A stretch of DNA of 47,016 nucleotides from Bacteroidales bacterium (GTDB lineage Bacteria; Bacteroidota; Bacteroidia; Bacteroidales; UBA932): NCBI GenBank assembly GCA_017553545.1, contig JAFZKT010000009.1, positions 1 to 47,016 of the forward strand, given 5' to 3'. This document shows, in pieces, positions 15,708 to 21,796 of the stretch. The notes under the pieces are model-generated. The model saw only the letters and a list, made by a program, of their open reading frames with translations, was not told where the DNA came from and did no database searches. Every line of letters begins with the position of its first letter. The first letter of the stretch is position 1. Both the position numbers and the translations under genes were made by a program.

Positions 15708-16658
15708 ATGAAAAAATTTGCACTATTTTTCTGTTTCCTGCTTCTGGGGCTCTCTGCAGCCGCCCAGGGGGAGGAAAACCGTGAGACCTATCTCTATGCC
15801 AAGCGGGATACCTGTGACCTTTTCATGGACATTTTCCGTCCCGTGGCGGGGGCCGACACAACTTACAACGGCATTGCAAAGCCCACCGTGGTCTTCGTCT
15901 TCGGCGGGGGATTCATCATGGGCGAGCGGGTGGATGATTTTACACAGTTGTGGTTCAATCGGCTGAACGAAAACGGCTACACTGTGGTTACCATCGACTA
16001 TCGGCTGGGAATGAAAGGCCAGAAGGTGGGGAAGGGATTGATTGGGGCATACAAGGCCTCCGGACTGTTCTGTCAGGCCCAGCAGATGGGGGTGGAAGAC
16101 CTTTTCGCCGCCATCAAATTCCTGCACGACAACGGCGAGGAACTGGGCATCGATACGGACAATCTGGTGGTGTCTGGTTCATCGGCCGGGGCGATCATCT
16201 CCCAGGCGGCCGAATACGAGATCCTTTGCGGCCGAACGGGCGTGCTCCCGGAGGGCTTTCAGTTCAAGGGCGTGATGGCCTTTGCCGGCGCCATCATCAG
16301 CAATGACGGTGCGCCCAAGTATCCATCGGCCCCCTGTCCAACGCTCCTGCTGCACGGTACGGCCGACAAAACCGTGGCCTACAGTAAGTTCAGCGCCTTC
16401 GGGCACGGCATCTGGGGCAGTAACTGGCTGGTGAAACACTGGTCCAAGCAAGGCTGGAACAACTACTGCATCTACCGTTTCAAGGGCCGTCAGCACGAGG
16501 TGGCCGCCTATATGAACTACGTCTGGGAAGTGGAGAAGGAATTCCTGGAGCAGAACGTGATCCTGGGCCGCGCCCGCACCGTTGACACCGTCATCGACGA
16601 CCCCTCCCTCCCCACCTGGGAATGGACCCGCGCGAGTCTGGATAATATGTATAGATAA
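15708..16658 (+). CDS. Secreted alpha/beta-hydrolase (esterase/lipase type)
   Basis: A 316-aa exported hydrolase. The signal peptide covers about 1-19 (FCFLLLGLSAAAQ). An oxyanion-hole GGGF motif (VFGGGFIMG), the nucleophile elbow GSSAG, the acidic residue in LLHGTADKTV, and the histidine near RQHEVA form a complete catalytic set of the HSL/BD-FAE-like branch. Likely targets are acyl or acetyl esters. It is monocistronic, followed by a weak hairpin (GGCG/CGCC, then five Ts at 16661-16679) and the repeat-rich island border. Confidence 0.85.
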   Translation: MKKFALFFCFLLLGLSAAAQGEENRETYLYAKRDTCDLFMDIFRPVAGADTTYNGIAKPTVVFVFGGGFIMGERVDDFTQLWFNRLNENGYTVVTIDYRLGMKGQKVGKGLIGAYKASGLFCQAQQMGVEDLFAAIKFLHDNGEELGIDTDNLVVSGSSAGAIISQAAEYEILCGRTGVLPEGFQFKGVMAFAGAIISNDGAPKYPSAPCPTLLLHGTADKTVAYSKFSAFGHGIWGSNWLVKHWSKQGWNNYCIYRFKGRQHEVAAYMNYVWEVEKEFLEQNVILGRARTVDTVIDDPSLPTWEWTRASLDNMYR

Positions 16659-16680
16659 GGGGCGCTGGCGCCTGTTTTTA

Positions 16681-16788
16681 TGTGGCGCGTAAGTTGCTGA
16701 TTTACAGCGTTTTCCATATATTAGGGTGCACCTGGCGGTGCACCCTAAGTTGCGTTATTCGTTGAGTGTCAATTACTTCCGCGCCACA
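16681..16788. repeat. Nested inverted repeats in intergenic region
   Basis: TGTGGCGCG at 16681-16689 pairs with CGCGCCACA at 16780-16788. Inside them an 11-bp perfect hairpin, TTAGGGTGCAC with its complement, spans 16721-16748, and TAAGTTGC occurs on both sides of it. The nested symmetry suggests a REP-like element or the end of a small mobile unit. This is the first third of the gene-free stretch 16659-17021. Confidence 0.55.
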
Positions 16789-16802
16789 GGTGCCTCGGGC
16801 GC

Positions 16803-16854
16803 CCCCATTTCTGCACGATTCCCGGTTTCTCTGCAGATTTCGGTTCCGGTGGGG
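16803..16854. repeat. 50-bp dispersed repeat, copy C
   Basis: The unit starts CCCCATTTCTGC, continues GATTCCCGGTTTCTCTGC and ends TTCCGGTGGGG. Close copies lie at 17901-17951 and 17953-18003; looser ones are at 19251-19349. All are in gaps around the accessory genes. Confidence 0.65.
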
Positions 16855-16889
16855 GTTGCCCGGCCTGACCGGACTTCTCTTCAAATGAA

Positions 16890-16920
16890 TTTGCAGATTT
16901 GGATTTATTTCGTACCTTTG
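16890..16920 (+). promoter_or_regulatory. Canonical promoter with no downstream plus-strand gene
   Basis: TTTG at 16890-16893, exactly 19 bp, then TACCTTTG at 16913-16920. Spacing and sequence match the two tRNA promoters of this window. No plus-strand ORF follows. Confidence 0.75.
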
Positions 16921-16926
16921 CAATTG

Positions 16927-17030
16927 GAATCGTCACGGGGATTTCGCTGAAGGGTTGACAACCCTTTTGAGCCCACAAGCTTGATTCGAGCCCCATTCAA
17001 AAGTCGCGGCCTAGGCGGCTTTTATTTTTT
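16927..17030 (+). ncRNA. Predicted small RNA of about 100 nt
   Basis: This stretch lies between a perfect promoter (16890-16920) and a hairpin terminator at 16999-17030 (AAAAGTCGC/GCGGCTTTT, then ATTTTTT). Inside, AAGGGTT-GAC-AACCCTT forms a hairpin at 16950-16966, and GAAT and GGGG (16927-16940) can pair with CCCCATTC at 16991-16998, giving a closed branched fold. A GATTCGA segment recalls a tRNA T-loop, but no full cloverleaf can be drawn, so a decayed tRNA is an alternative. No protein reading is convincing. Family unknown. Confidence 0.55.
16999..17030. terminator. Hairpin terminator between small RNA and 156-aa gene
   Basis: A 9-bp stem with one T-G pair and a 7-nt loop is followed by ATTTTTT on the plus strand and TTTT on the minus strand. 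It can end both the predicted small RNA and the convergent gene at 17022-17492. Confidence 0.6.
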
Positions 17031-17492
17031 ATTCTCACCTGTTGGTAGTGCGGAAATAGAATACTGGACGTATTCTCCTTTCGATTTCTGGAATCCCACA
17101 ACAAGTCGGATATGCTTGTATCGCATGATAACAATACGCGAGAAAGATTTCTGATTCTTATCGTTCTGTTTCTTGGGGTTAGAGGATTCTTTAACGGCCT
17201 TCGATAGGATATCTGTGAGTTGAAACACGGCTATGGTTGATTCATATGAGCGCGCTGCGTGCTCCACCGTTTCATTATACGACAGCCCTTTTATCTTAAT
17301 CTCTGCCCTCAACGAATGGTTCCACACCGATTTGGATGGATTCTCTGAAATCCATTTGGCGTAAAAGCCTTTGATTATTTGCTCGCGTGCCTTAATCTCC
17401 GGCCGAGTTTTTCCCTGTGGGATTATACTCAGAGAAAATTGGTCGCTATTTGCGACCGGTTTTACGGCTTGTTCGCGTCTCTTATTTTTCAT
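17022..17492 (-). CDS. 156-aa accessory protein, unknown
   Basis: A basic, lysine-rich protein not recognised with confidence. Residues 1-30 are charged. A helical centre holds WNHSLRAEIKIKGLSYNET and AARSYESTIAVFQ. The C terminus (RLVVGFQKSKGEYVQYSIS) looks like a beta-hairpin of the kind seen in small RelE/barnase-like nuclease domains of polyvalent proteins; that comparison is only suggestive. It has its own strong promoter at 17623-17653 and a structured leader of about 125 nt. It lies just outside the left 211-bp repeat. Codon use is AT-richer than the flanking core genes, suggesting acquisition. Confidence 0.65.
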   Translation of the reverse strand: MKNKRREQAVKPVANSDQFSLSIIPQGKTRPEIKAREQIIKGFYAKWISENPSKSVWNHSLRAEIKIKGLSYNETVEHAARSYESTIAVFQLTDILSKAVKESSNPKKQNDKNQKSFSRIVIMRYKHIRLVVGFQKSKGEYVQYSISALPTGENKK

Positions 17493-17616
17493 AGCGCCCT
17501 GGTTAGTTTCAAATTGTGGGGATAGACAAGCTATCCCCGATATTATTGGTTGCTGAAGGCAGGGCCAAACCCCAGGGCTCTTGACTTCAATTCCCGGTTA
17601 AACCGGGTTACTGATC
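17493..17616 (-). promoter_or_regulatory. Structured 5' leader of the 156-aa gene
   Basis: From the predicted start near 17616 to the ATG at 17492 the minus-strand transcript has about 125 untranslated bases. They include the palindrome CCCGGTTTAACCGGG (17592-17606) and a hairpin GGGGATAG/CTATCCCC (17518-17538). Most leaders in this window are under 20 nt, so this one may carry a regulatory element. No known riboswitch class is recognised. Confidence 0.45.
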
Positions 17617-17622
17617 CAATGA

Positions 17623-17653
17623 CAAATATACAATAATCCCTCAAAACCTCAAA
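17623..17653 (-). promoter_or_regulatory. Promoter of the 156-aa gene (TTTG-N19-TATATTTG)
   Basis: On the minus strand TATATTTG is at 17623-17630 and TTTG at 17650-17653, with exactly 19 bp between. The boxes sit just outside the left 211-bp repeat. Confidence 0.75.
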
Positions 17654-17676
17654 GGGAAATCTCCCCGCCCCCTGCG

Positions 17677-17887
17677 GCCGGAAGGGCGGTCCTCCGCTCA
17701 GTGGTTGGAAACGGCCCCTCACCCGGTCGCTGGACGTCCTAACTCCTCCTTTTATGGCCGCGACCTCCGGTCCCAGCCATAACGTCGTCGAACAGACTCC
17801 GTCCTGCCGCTGACGCGGCACCGCTCCCTGCACAAGGCCACCCCGCATGGCCGTTTCCGCCCATTCGCTTTGGACCATCCCTTCCGC
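17677..17887 (-). repeat. 211-bp element, left copy (inverted relative to right copy)
   Basis: The reverse complement of this segment matches 24571-24781 over its whole length with roughly a dozen substitutions and compensating small indels. The outer end carries GCCGGAAGGG and the inner end CCCTTCCGC, a near-copy of the element's 10-bp terminal inverted repeat. A hairpin TTCCGCTC/GAGCGGAA (17882-17901) abuts the inner end. ORFs reading through it are unlikely to be real. It holds most of the gene-free stretch 17493-18007. Confidence 0.85.
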
Positions 17888-17900
17888 TCCGCAGAGCGGA

Positions 17901-18003
17901 ACCCATTTCTGCATAATTCCCGGATATTTGGCAGATTTCAGTTCCGGGCGGACCCCATTTCCGCGCGATTCCCGGTTTCTCTGCGGATTGCAGTTCCGGT
18001 GGG
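17901..18003. repeat. 50-bp repeat, tandem copies A and B
   Basis: Two adjacent units (17901-17951 and 17953-18003), each starting CCCATTTC and ending TTCCGG, match the copy at 16803-16854. They fill the gap between the left 211-bp element and the 3' end of hepT. Confidence 0.65.
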
Positions 18004-18007
18004 ACCG

Positions 18008-18418
18008 TTATGCCTGGCTCTGACCGGGAATCTCGTCGGGAGAACTAGCTGATTCGGTGTTATCTGAGGGTGCTTCTGTATTATTTAACAGCCCTTCGAT
18101 AATTGGATACAGGCTCGGGAGGTCATGAATAGCTGTTTCCCAAAGAATCTCCGGAAGGACTGCAGAGTAGCCGTGGACGAGTACGTGTCGCATCCGGATC
18201 ATCTTTTTCCAGGGGATGTCGGGATGTGCGGCAATATACTCTTTACTCAACATATAGGCGGCTTCCCCGACAATTTCAACGTTTTTCAAAATGGCGAAGT
18301 AACGCAGTTTGTCGGAGATAAACCCGTCAAACGAAAGACCTTGCGTGAATTCTTTCACATTTCCTGCCGCCGTCAGGATGTCCCGCAGCCGCCCCTTATC
18401 TCTAGCTGGCTCTCTCAT
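18008..18418 (-). CDS. hepT: HepT-like HEPN toxin/RNase (DUF86)
   Basis: A 136-aa protein of the DUF86/HepT type. The active-site motif R-x4-H-x-Y is present as RHVLVHGY, with the Arg and His for RNA cleavage and the Tyr that MntA-type partners AMPylate. The preceding helix (VEIVGEAAYMLSKEY) is typical. The start MREPARDKG at 18418 lies inside the end of the nucleotidyltransferase gene (17-bp overlap), so the two are translationally linked. The tail (SASSPDEIPGQ) is acidic and probably disordered. Together they form a HEPN/MNT toxin-antitoxin-like pair. Confidence 0.85.
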   Translation of the reverse strand: MREPARDKGRLRDILTAAGNVKEFTQGLSFDGFISDKLRYFAILKNVEIVGEAAYMLSKEYIAAHPDIPWKKMIRMRHVLVHGYSAVLPEILWETAIHDLPSLYPIIEGLLNNTEAPSDNTESASSPDEIPGQSQA

Positions 18419-19175
18419 ACACCAAGACTTTATCCCTTTCAACGCTTTCGCGCGCAAAAGGCTTAAGGGAGCCGTTTGCCACCAGGTCCACTTTTCGGCC
18501 GGTGGCATTTTCCAGGGACTCAATCACATCCGTATAGGCAAGTAGGCCGATGGGCCTGGCCGGATCTATATCCACCAGAATGTCTATGTCGCTGTCCGGA
18601 CGTTCTTCCTGTCGGGCGAATGAACCGAATATCCACGCCCGGACGATGGGCGCGTTGTTCAATACCTCGCATATGTTTTTGACGATTTCTATTCTTTGCC
18701 GATCAAGCTGTTCGCACAGTTCCATCACTTCCTCCTTTTTCCCTTTTCTGGCCGCATATCTTAATAGTTTGGATACATTTACCGGATACTGCTCGAAGGA
18801 TTGCTGATAAGTCTTAAGCATCTCCGACTCTGTTTCTCCGGCATATTCTTTATCTGCGACAATGTCCACCAGCGACTTCTCCAGAGTGGGAACTGAAATG
18901 CTTCCTTCCGCATACAGCGGGGCTTCCGACACGATAGGTTTTACAAGGATGAAGTCGTGTAAATCATCTATCATCTGATACGCCTTGCGAATGTCCACCA
19001 CATCCGGGAAATGCTTCTTTAACTCAAGCACAACATTCTCCACCTCCCTACGGGGCACTTCCACCACCAGATTCCTTCCTTTATTGATAATACAGTGGTC
19101 CATCCCGACGAAGCGGTCTATCAGGACTTCTATCACCTTTTGCATTAGCGGCGTTATTGTCACGTGGTATTCCAT
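18402..19175 (-). CDS. AbiEi/DUF6577-like domain fused to MNT nucleotidyltransferase
   Basis: A 257-aa two-domain protein. Residues 1 to about 165 resemble the DUF6577/AbiEi-like antitoxin group, with PTLEKSLVDIVADKE and NVSKLLRYAARKGKKEE. Residues 170-257 are a minimal nucleotidyltransferase with GS-x10-DxD as GSFARQEERPDSDID, the motif of MntA proteins that AMPylate and silence HepT. MntA is usually a single domain of about 100-140 aa, so the N-terminal extension is unusual. The start at 19175 was chosen over 19214 because the -7 box at 19193-19200 lies between them. It overlaps hepT by 17 bp. Confidence 0.8.
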   Translation of the reverse strand: MEYHVTITPLMQKVIEVLIDRFVGMDHCIINKGRNLVVEVPRREVENVVLELKKHFPDVVDIRKAYQMIDDLHDFILVKPIVSEAPLYAEGSISVPTLEKSLVDIVADKEYAGETESEMLKTYQQSFEQYPVNVSKLLRYAARKGKKEEVMELCEQLDRQRIEIVKNICEVLNNAPIVRAWIFGSFARQEERPDSDIDILVDIDPARPIGLLAYTDVIESLENATGRKVDLVANGSLKPFARESVERDKVLVYERAS

Positions 19176-19192
19176 ACCTGTTCTCTTTTTTG

Positions 19193-19223
19193 CAAAGATA
19201 TTCAATTCTGGCAATATTTCAAA
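19193..19223 (-). promoter_or_regulatory. Promoter of the MNT-hepT pair (TTTG-N19-TATCTTTG)
   Basis: On the minus strand TATCTTTG is at 19193-19200 and TTTG at 19220-19223 with exactly 19 bp between. The leader is about 12 nt. Confidence 0.8.
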
Positions 19224-19250
19224 ATTATTGCCAAGATGCGCCGGGGATAG

Positions 19251-19349
19251 CGCTTATTTCCGTCGAAATCGCGGGCGTTTGACCGCATTCGGCGACGCCG
19301 GCGCCCATTCCCGCCAGAACCGCGGTTTCTTGACGGCGATCAGTGCTCC
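19251..19349. repeat. Degenerate tandem copies of the 50-bp repeat
   Basis: Two imperfect units (about 19251-19300 and 19301-19349) resemble the 50-bp family: a CCCATTCCCGCC start, a CGCGGTTTCTTG middle and a CAGT end. They fill the gap between the divergent MNT and MazG genes. Further on, CATTCCCAG occurs twice (19389 and 19411 region). Confidence 0.4.
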
Positions 19350-19436
19350 ATATCCCCTTGGTTGAGGAGGTGTGCCTCCAAAGGTCTCATTCCCAGCATA
19401 ACGGTATCAACATTCCCAGAATAAACTAAAAATGAT

Positions 19437-19444
19437 TATCTTTG
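19437..19444 (+). promoter_or_regulatory. -7 box of the MazG-helicase operon
   Basis: TATCTTTG lies 17 bp before the ATG at 19462. The -33 position (19414-19417) reads TTCC and is weak. Only one promoter is evident for the four genes that follow. Confidence 0.6.
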
Positions 19445-19461
19445 TAAGAATCCCTTTTGTT

Positions 19462-19791
19462 ATGACAGATATTGAACAGATTCTGGAGGAGCTGCGTGTG
19501 TTTAACCAGGAACGGGACTGGGATCAGTTTCACAATGGGAAGGACTTGGCCATTGGTCTTTCAGTTGAGGCTTCTGAACTTCTGGAGGCTTTTTTATGGA
19601 AGGCCCCCGAGGATGTAAATAAGAACAAAGTACGGGAAGAGTTGGCCGATGTCCTCAACTATGCATTCCAGATGGCCGATAAGTATAACCTTGATATCAA
19701 GGAGATTATGCTGGATAAGATTCACAAGAATGCGGAGAAGTATCCGGTTGAGAAGGCGAAGGGGAGTGCTAAGAAGTATAATGAACTATAG
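19462..19791 (+). CDS. MazG-like nucleotide pyrophosphohydrolase
   Basis: A 109-aa all-alpha NTP pyrophosphatase of the MazG/DCTPP1 group, which hydrolyses (d)NTPs to monophosphates. The metal-binding ExxE pair is in EASELLEAF and the EExxD pair in REELADVLNYA; WDQFHNGKDLAIGLSVEAS is the usual first helix. The start at 19462 was chosen because the longer frame begins upstream of the promoter box. The stop lies 1 bp before the start of the next gene, so the two are tightly coupled. Relatives of this size occur in phage and defence loci as well as in housekeeping roles. Confidence 0.88.
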   Translation: MTDIEQILEELRVFNQERDWDQFHNGKDLAIGLSVEASELLEAFLWKAPEDVNKNKVREELADVLNYAFQMADKYNLDIKEIMLDKIHKNAEKYPVEKAKGSAKKYNEL

Positions 19792-19792
19792 T

Positions 19793-21568
19793 ATGGCACG
19801 ACAGTCATTAACCATACTCGATTTTAAGTTTCCTGGTGCAGAGCAAGAGATCGCTGCCACGGAACATGGTACTAACTGGCCGGTTGTATACTTGATTTAC
19901 AACGATAAAGAAGTGTACGTGGGAGAAACGACCAGCGCATACGCTCGATATAATCAGCACACTCATGTCGTTGAAAGGCAATCTCTAAAGCACATCAAAA
20001 TTATAATTGACAACCAGTTTAATAAGTCGGCGATTCTTGATATAGAACAGAACCTGATTCATTTACTGGAGACAGATGCTGCCATAGAGGAATCGCAAGG
20101 GCGACATGGGAGGAAGTTACAGAATAAAAATGCCGGTCAGTCATACGCACACGATTACTATGATAGAGCTAGGTATCAGGAGAAGATAGCAAAGATCTGG
20201 GACAGACTCCATAGTATAAAGTTCGTTCATAATCCATATACGGGGATAAAGAATACTGACCTGTTTAAATATTCTCCCTATACAAGTCTTACTGCTGAAC
20301 AGGAATTAGTTTGCCGGGATATCATTAGGGATATTATCACAAAGTTAACATGTGATAAAAAAGGCATGGCGGTTATAAAAGGTGTTGCCGGAACCGGGAA
20401 GTCATTGGTGCTCATTAATATGATTATGACGCTTCTGAAGAGTCAGACCGTTCATTATGATTACGACTTTGAACAAGACTCCGAAGATGATTTGGATGAG
20501 CGTTACGCATTACACGCTGAACTTGAGCGCTTCTATGTGGAATGGAAGCAAAAGACAGGATATGATGATCTCAAAATTGGATTTGTTGTTCCCATGTCTT
20601 CGATTCGAGCCACCTTTAAAATGGTCTTCAAGTATGCTGGAAAGTCCACAAAGGGAATGCGTGCCAGTATGGTGATTGGGCCCAATGAGGTGGTCACAGA
20701 TAAGGGCGAGCGTGACTATGATATTGTCTTTGTTGACGAGTCGCATCGCCTGAAGAGAAGGGTGGCAATGTCCGGGACTGAAATGGGGGCATTCGACAAG
20801 TGTTGCCACAAGCTTAGTATGAATCCCCAGGAAGCGACACATCTGGATTTCCTTCTTAGAAAAAGCCGATATCAAGTGCTTGTCTATGACGAGAATCAGA
20901 GTATCAAGCCCACTGACATTCCCGCTGCAAGGATGATGGCACAATTGGATTCCCATGTTACCATCCGTCGGGAGTTAAAATCCCAGATGCGTTGCCAGGG
21001 CGGAGGTGATTTCATGCAATATGTTGATGATATCTTCAATCTCCGAAATCCCAAGTACCAAAGCTTTGGAAACTACGACTTTAAGTTGTACGACGATCCA
21101 AATGCCATGATCGACTTCCTATGCAGAAGTAACTCAAAAGAGGATCTATGCCGAACGTTGGCGGGCTATTCCTGGGAGTGGGTCTCCAAGAATGGGGGGC
21201 AAAATCTGGATATTGAATTGGATGGGAAGAAATACTTTTGGAACAGGAGCAGTAGTCAGTGGATTCTTAATAGTGAGCCAAAAGAGATAGGTTGTGTTCA
21301 TACTTCTCAGGGGTATGATCTCAACCGTGTTGGCGTTATCCTTGGTCGTGAGATTGACTATGATCCGGAAACTCAGTCCATCGTCGTAAACCGAGACCTT
21401 TTCTTTGACTCTAAAGTCAAGCAACAAACCACCGATGCGCAGCTTAAACAGTTCATTATCAACGCTTACAAAGTGATGCTCGTTCGTGGTATTAAGGGTT
21501 GTTATGTGTATGCATACAATAAGAATCTACGAGAGTATTTAAAGCAGTTCATGCCAGTAGTTAAATAA
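19793..21568 (+). CDS. GIY-YIG nuclease-like domain fused to DUF2075 / Schlafen-group-3 helicase
   Basis: A 591-aa fusion. Residues 30-55 have the GIY-YIG layout: VVYLIYNDKEVYVGET, with VYL and YVG in place of GIY and YIG, then an Arg. From about 190 a superfamily 1-like ATPase of the DUF2075 (Schlafen group 3) type follows: Walker A GVAGTGKS near 198, Walker B VFVDESH near 313, and helicase-like motifs LVYDENQSIKP, RRELKSQMRC and VHTSQGYDLNRVGVI. An ATG at 19781 overlapping the upstream stop is an alternative start. The combination suggests a nucleic-acid remodelling and cleaving enzyme. AT-rich codons and location point to transfer. Function unproven. Confidence 0.85.
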   Translation: MARQSLTILDFKFPGAEQEIAATEHGTNWPVVYLIYNDKEVYVGETTSAYARYNQHTHVVERQSLKHIKIIIDNQFNKSAILDIEQNLIHLLETDAAIEESQGRHGRKLQNKNAGQSYAHDYYDRARYQEKIAKIWDRLHSIKFVHNPYTGIKNTDLFKYSPYTSLTAEQELVCRDIIRDIITKLTCDKKGMAVIKGVAGTGKSLVLINMIMTLLKSQTVHYDYDFEQDSEDDLDERYALHAELERFYVEWKQKTGYDDLKIGFVVPMSSIRATFKMVFKYAGKSTKGMRASMVIGPNEVVTDKGERDYDIVFVDESHRLKRRVAMSGTEMGAFDKCCHKLSMNPQEATHLDFLLRKSRYQVLVYDENQSIKPTDIPAARMMAQLDSHVTIRRELKSQMRCQGGGDFMQYVDDIFNLRNPKYQSFGNYDFKLYDDPNAMIDFLCRSNSKEDLCRTLAGYSWEWVSKNGGQNLDIELDGKKYFWNRSSSQWILNSEPKEIGCVHTSQGYDLNRVGVILGREIDYDPETQSIVVNRDLFFDSKVKQQTTDAQLKQFIINAYKVMLVRGIKGCYVYAYNKNLREYLKQFMPVVK

Positions 21569-21783
21569 TGAAACGTTGTTTTTACGATGACCGCATTCCC
21601 GTTTCCCTCAGCCGAAAGGATGAGGAAATTTTGGGCGTGCTATCGAAAGACAAAGCTTTTGATTTGACCTTGGAGCAGCGTGACGCGTGGCATGAGGGCA
21701 ATCTGACCGACGAAACCCGCAAGCCGGAGTTCTACGACGGCACGTATGAGTATCTGAAGGGGTTGGGGATAAAAGAAATATGA
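21568..21783 (+). CDS. 71-aa small protein, unknown
   Basis: The ATG shares one base with the stop of the helicase gene (TAATG), a strong sign of translational coupling. The protein (MKRCFYDDRI at the start, LKGLGIKEI at the end) is charged, with a helical middle and an aromatic FYDGTYEYL segment. It has no signal peptide, TM helix or recognisable motif. Its place between two helicase genes suggests a subunit or regulator of one of them. Confidence 0.7.
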   Translation: MKRCFYDDRIPVSLSRKDEEILGVLSKDKAFDLTLEQRDAWHEGNLTDETRKPEFYDGTYEYLKGLGIKEI

Positions 21784-21796
21784 TTTCAATTGGATA

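Noticed and set aside
16769-16996. 75-aa minus-strand ORF in the gap after the esterase gene
   Set aside because: It reads through the 50-bp repeat and across the predicted small-RNA promoter on the other strand; no family or start signal.
17692-17760. Riboswitch or known RNA family in the 211-bp element
   Set aside because: I could not match any known riboswitch core by eye, and the element is not placed consistently upstream of a gene.
17543-17914. 123-aa ORF in the left 211-bp element, and its counterpart at 24595-24828
   Set aside because: The shared protein segment comes only from the DNA repeat. The two frames have different ends and neither has a promoter or start context, so the conserved thing is the DNA or RNA element.
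16803-18003. CRISPR array from the 50-bp repeats
   Set aside because: Units are contiguous or widely scattered with no spacers of even length, and no cas genes are present.
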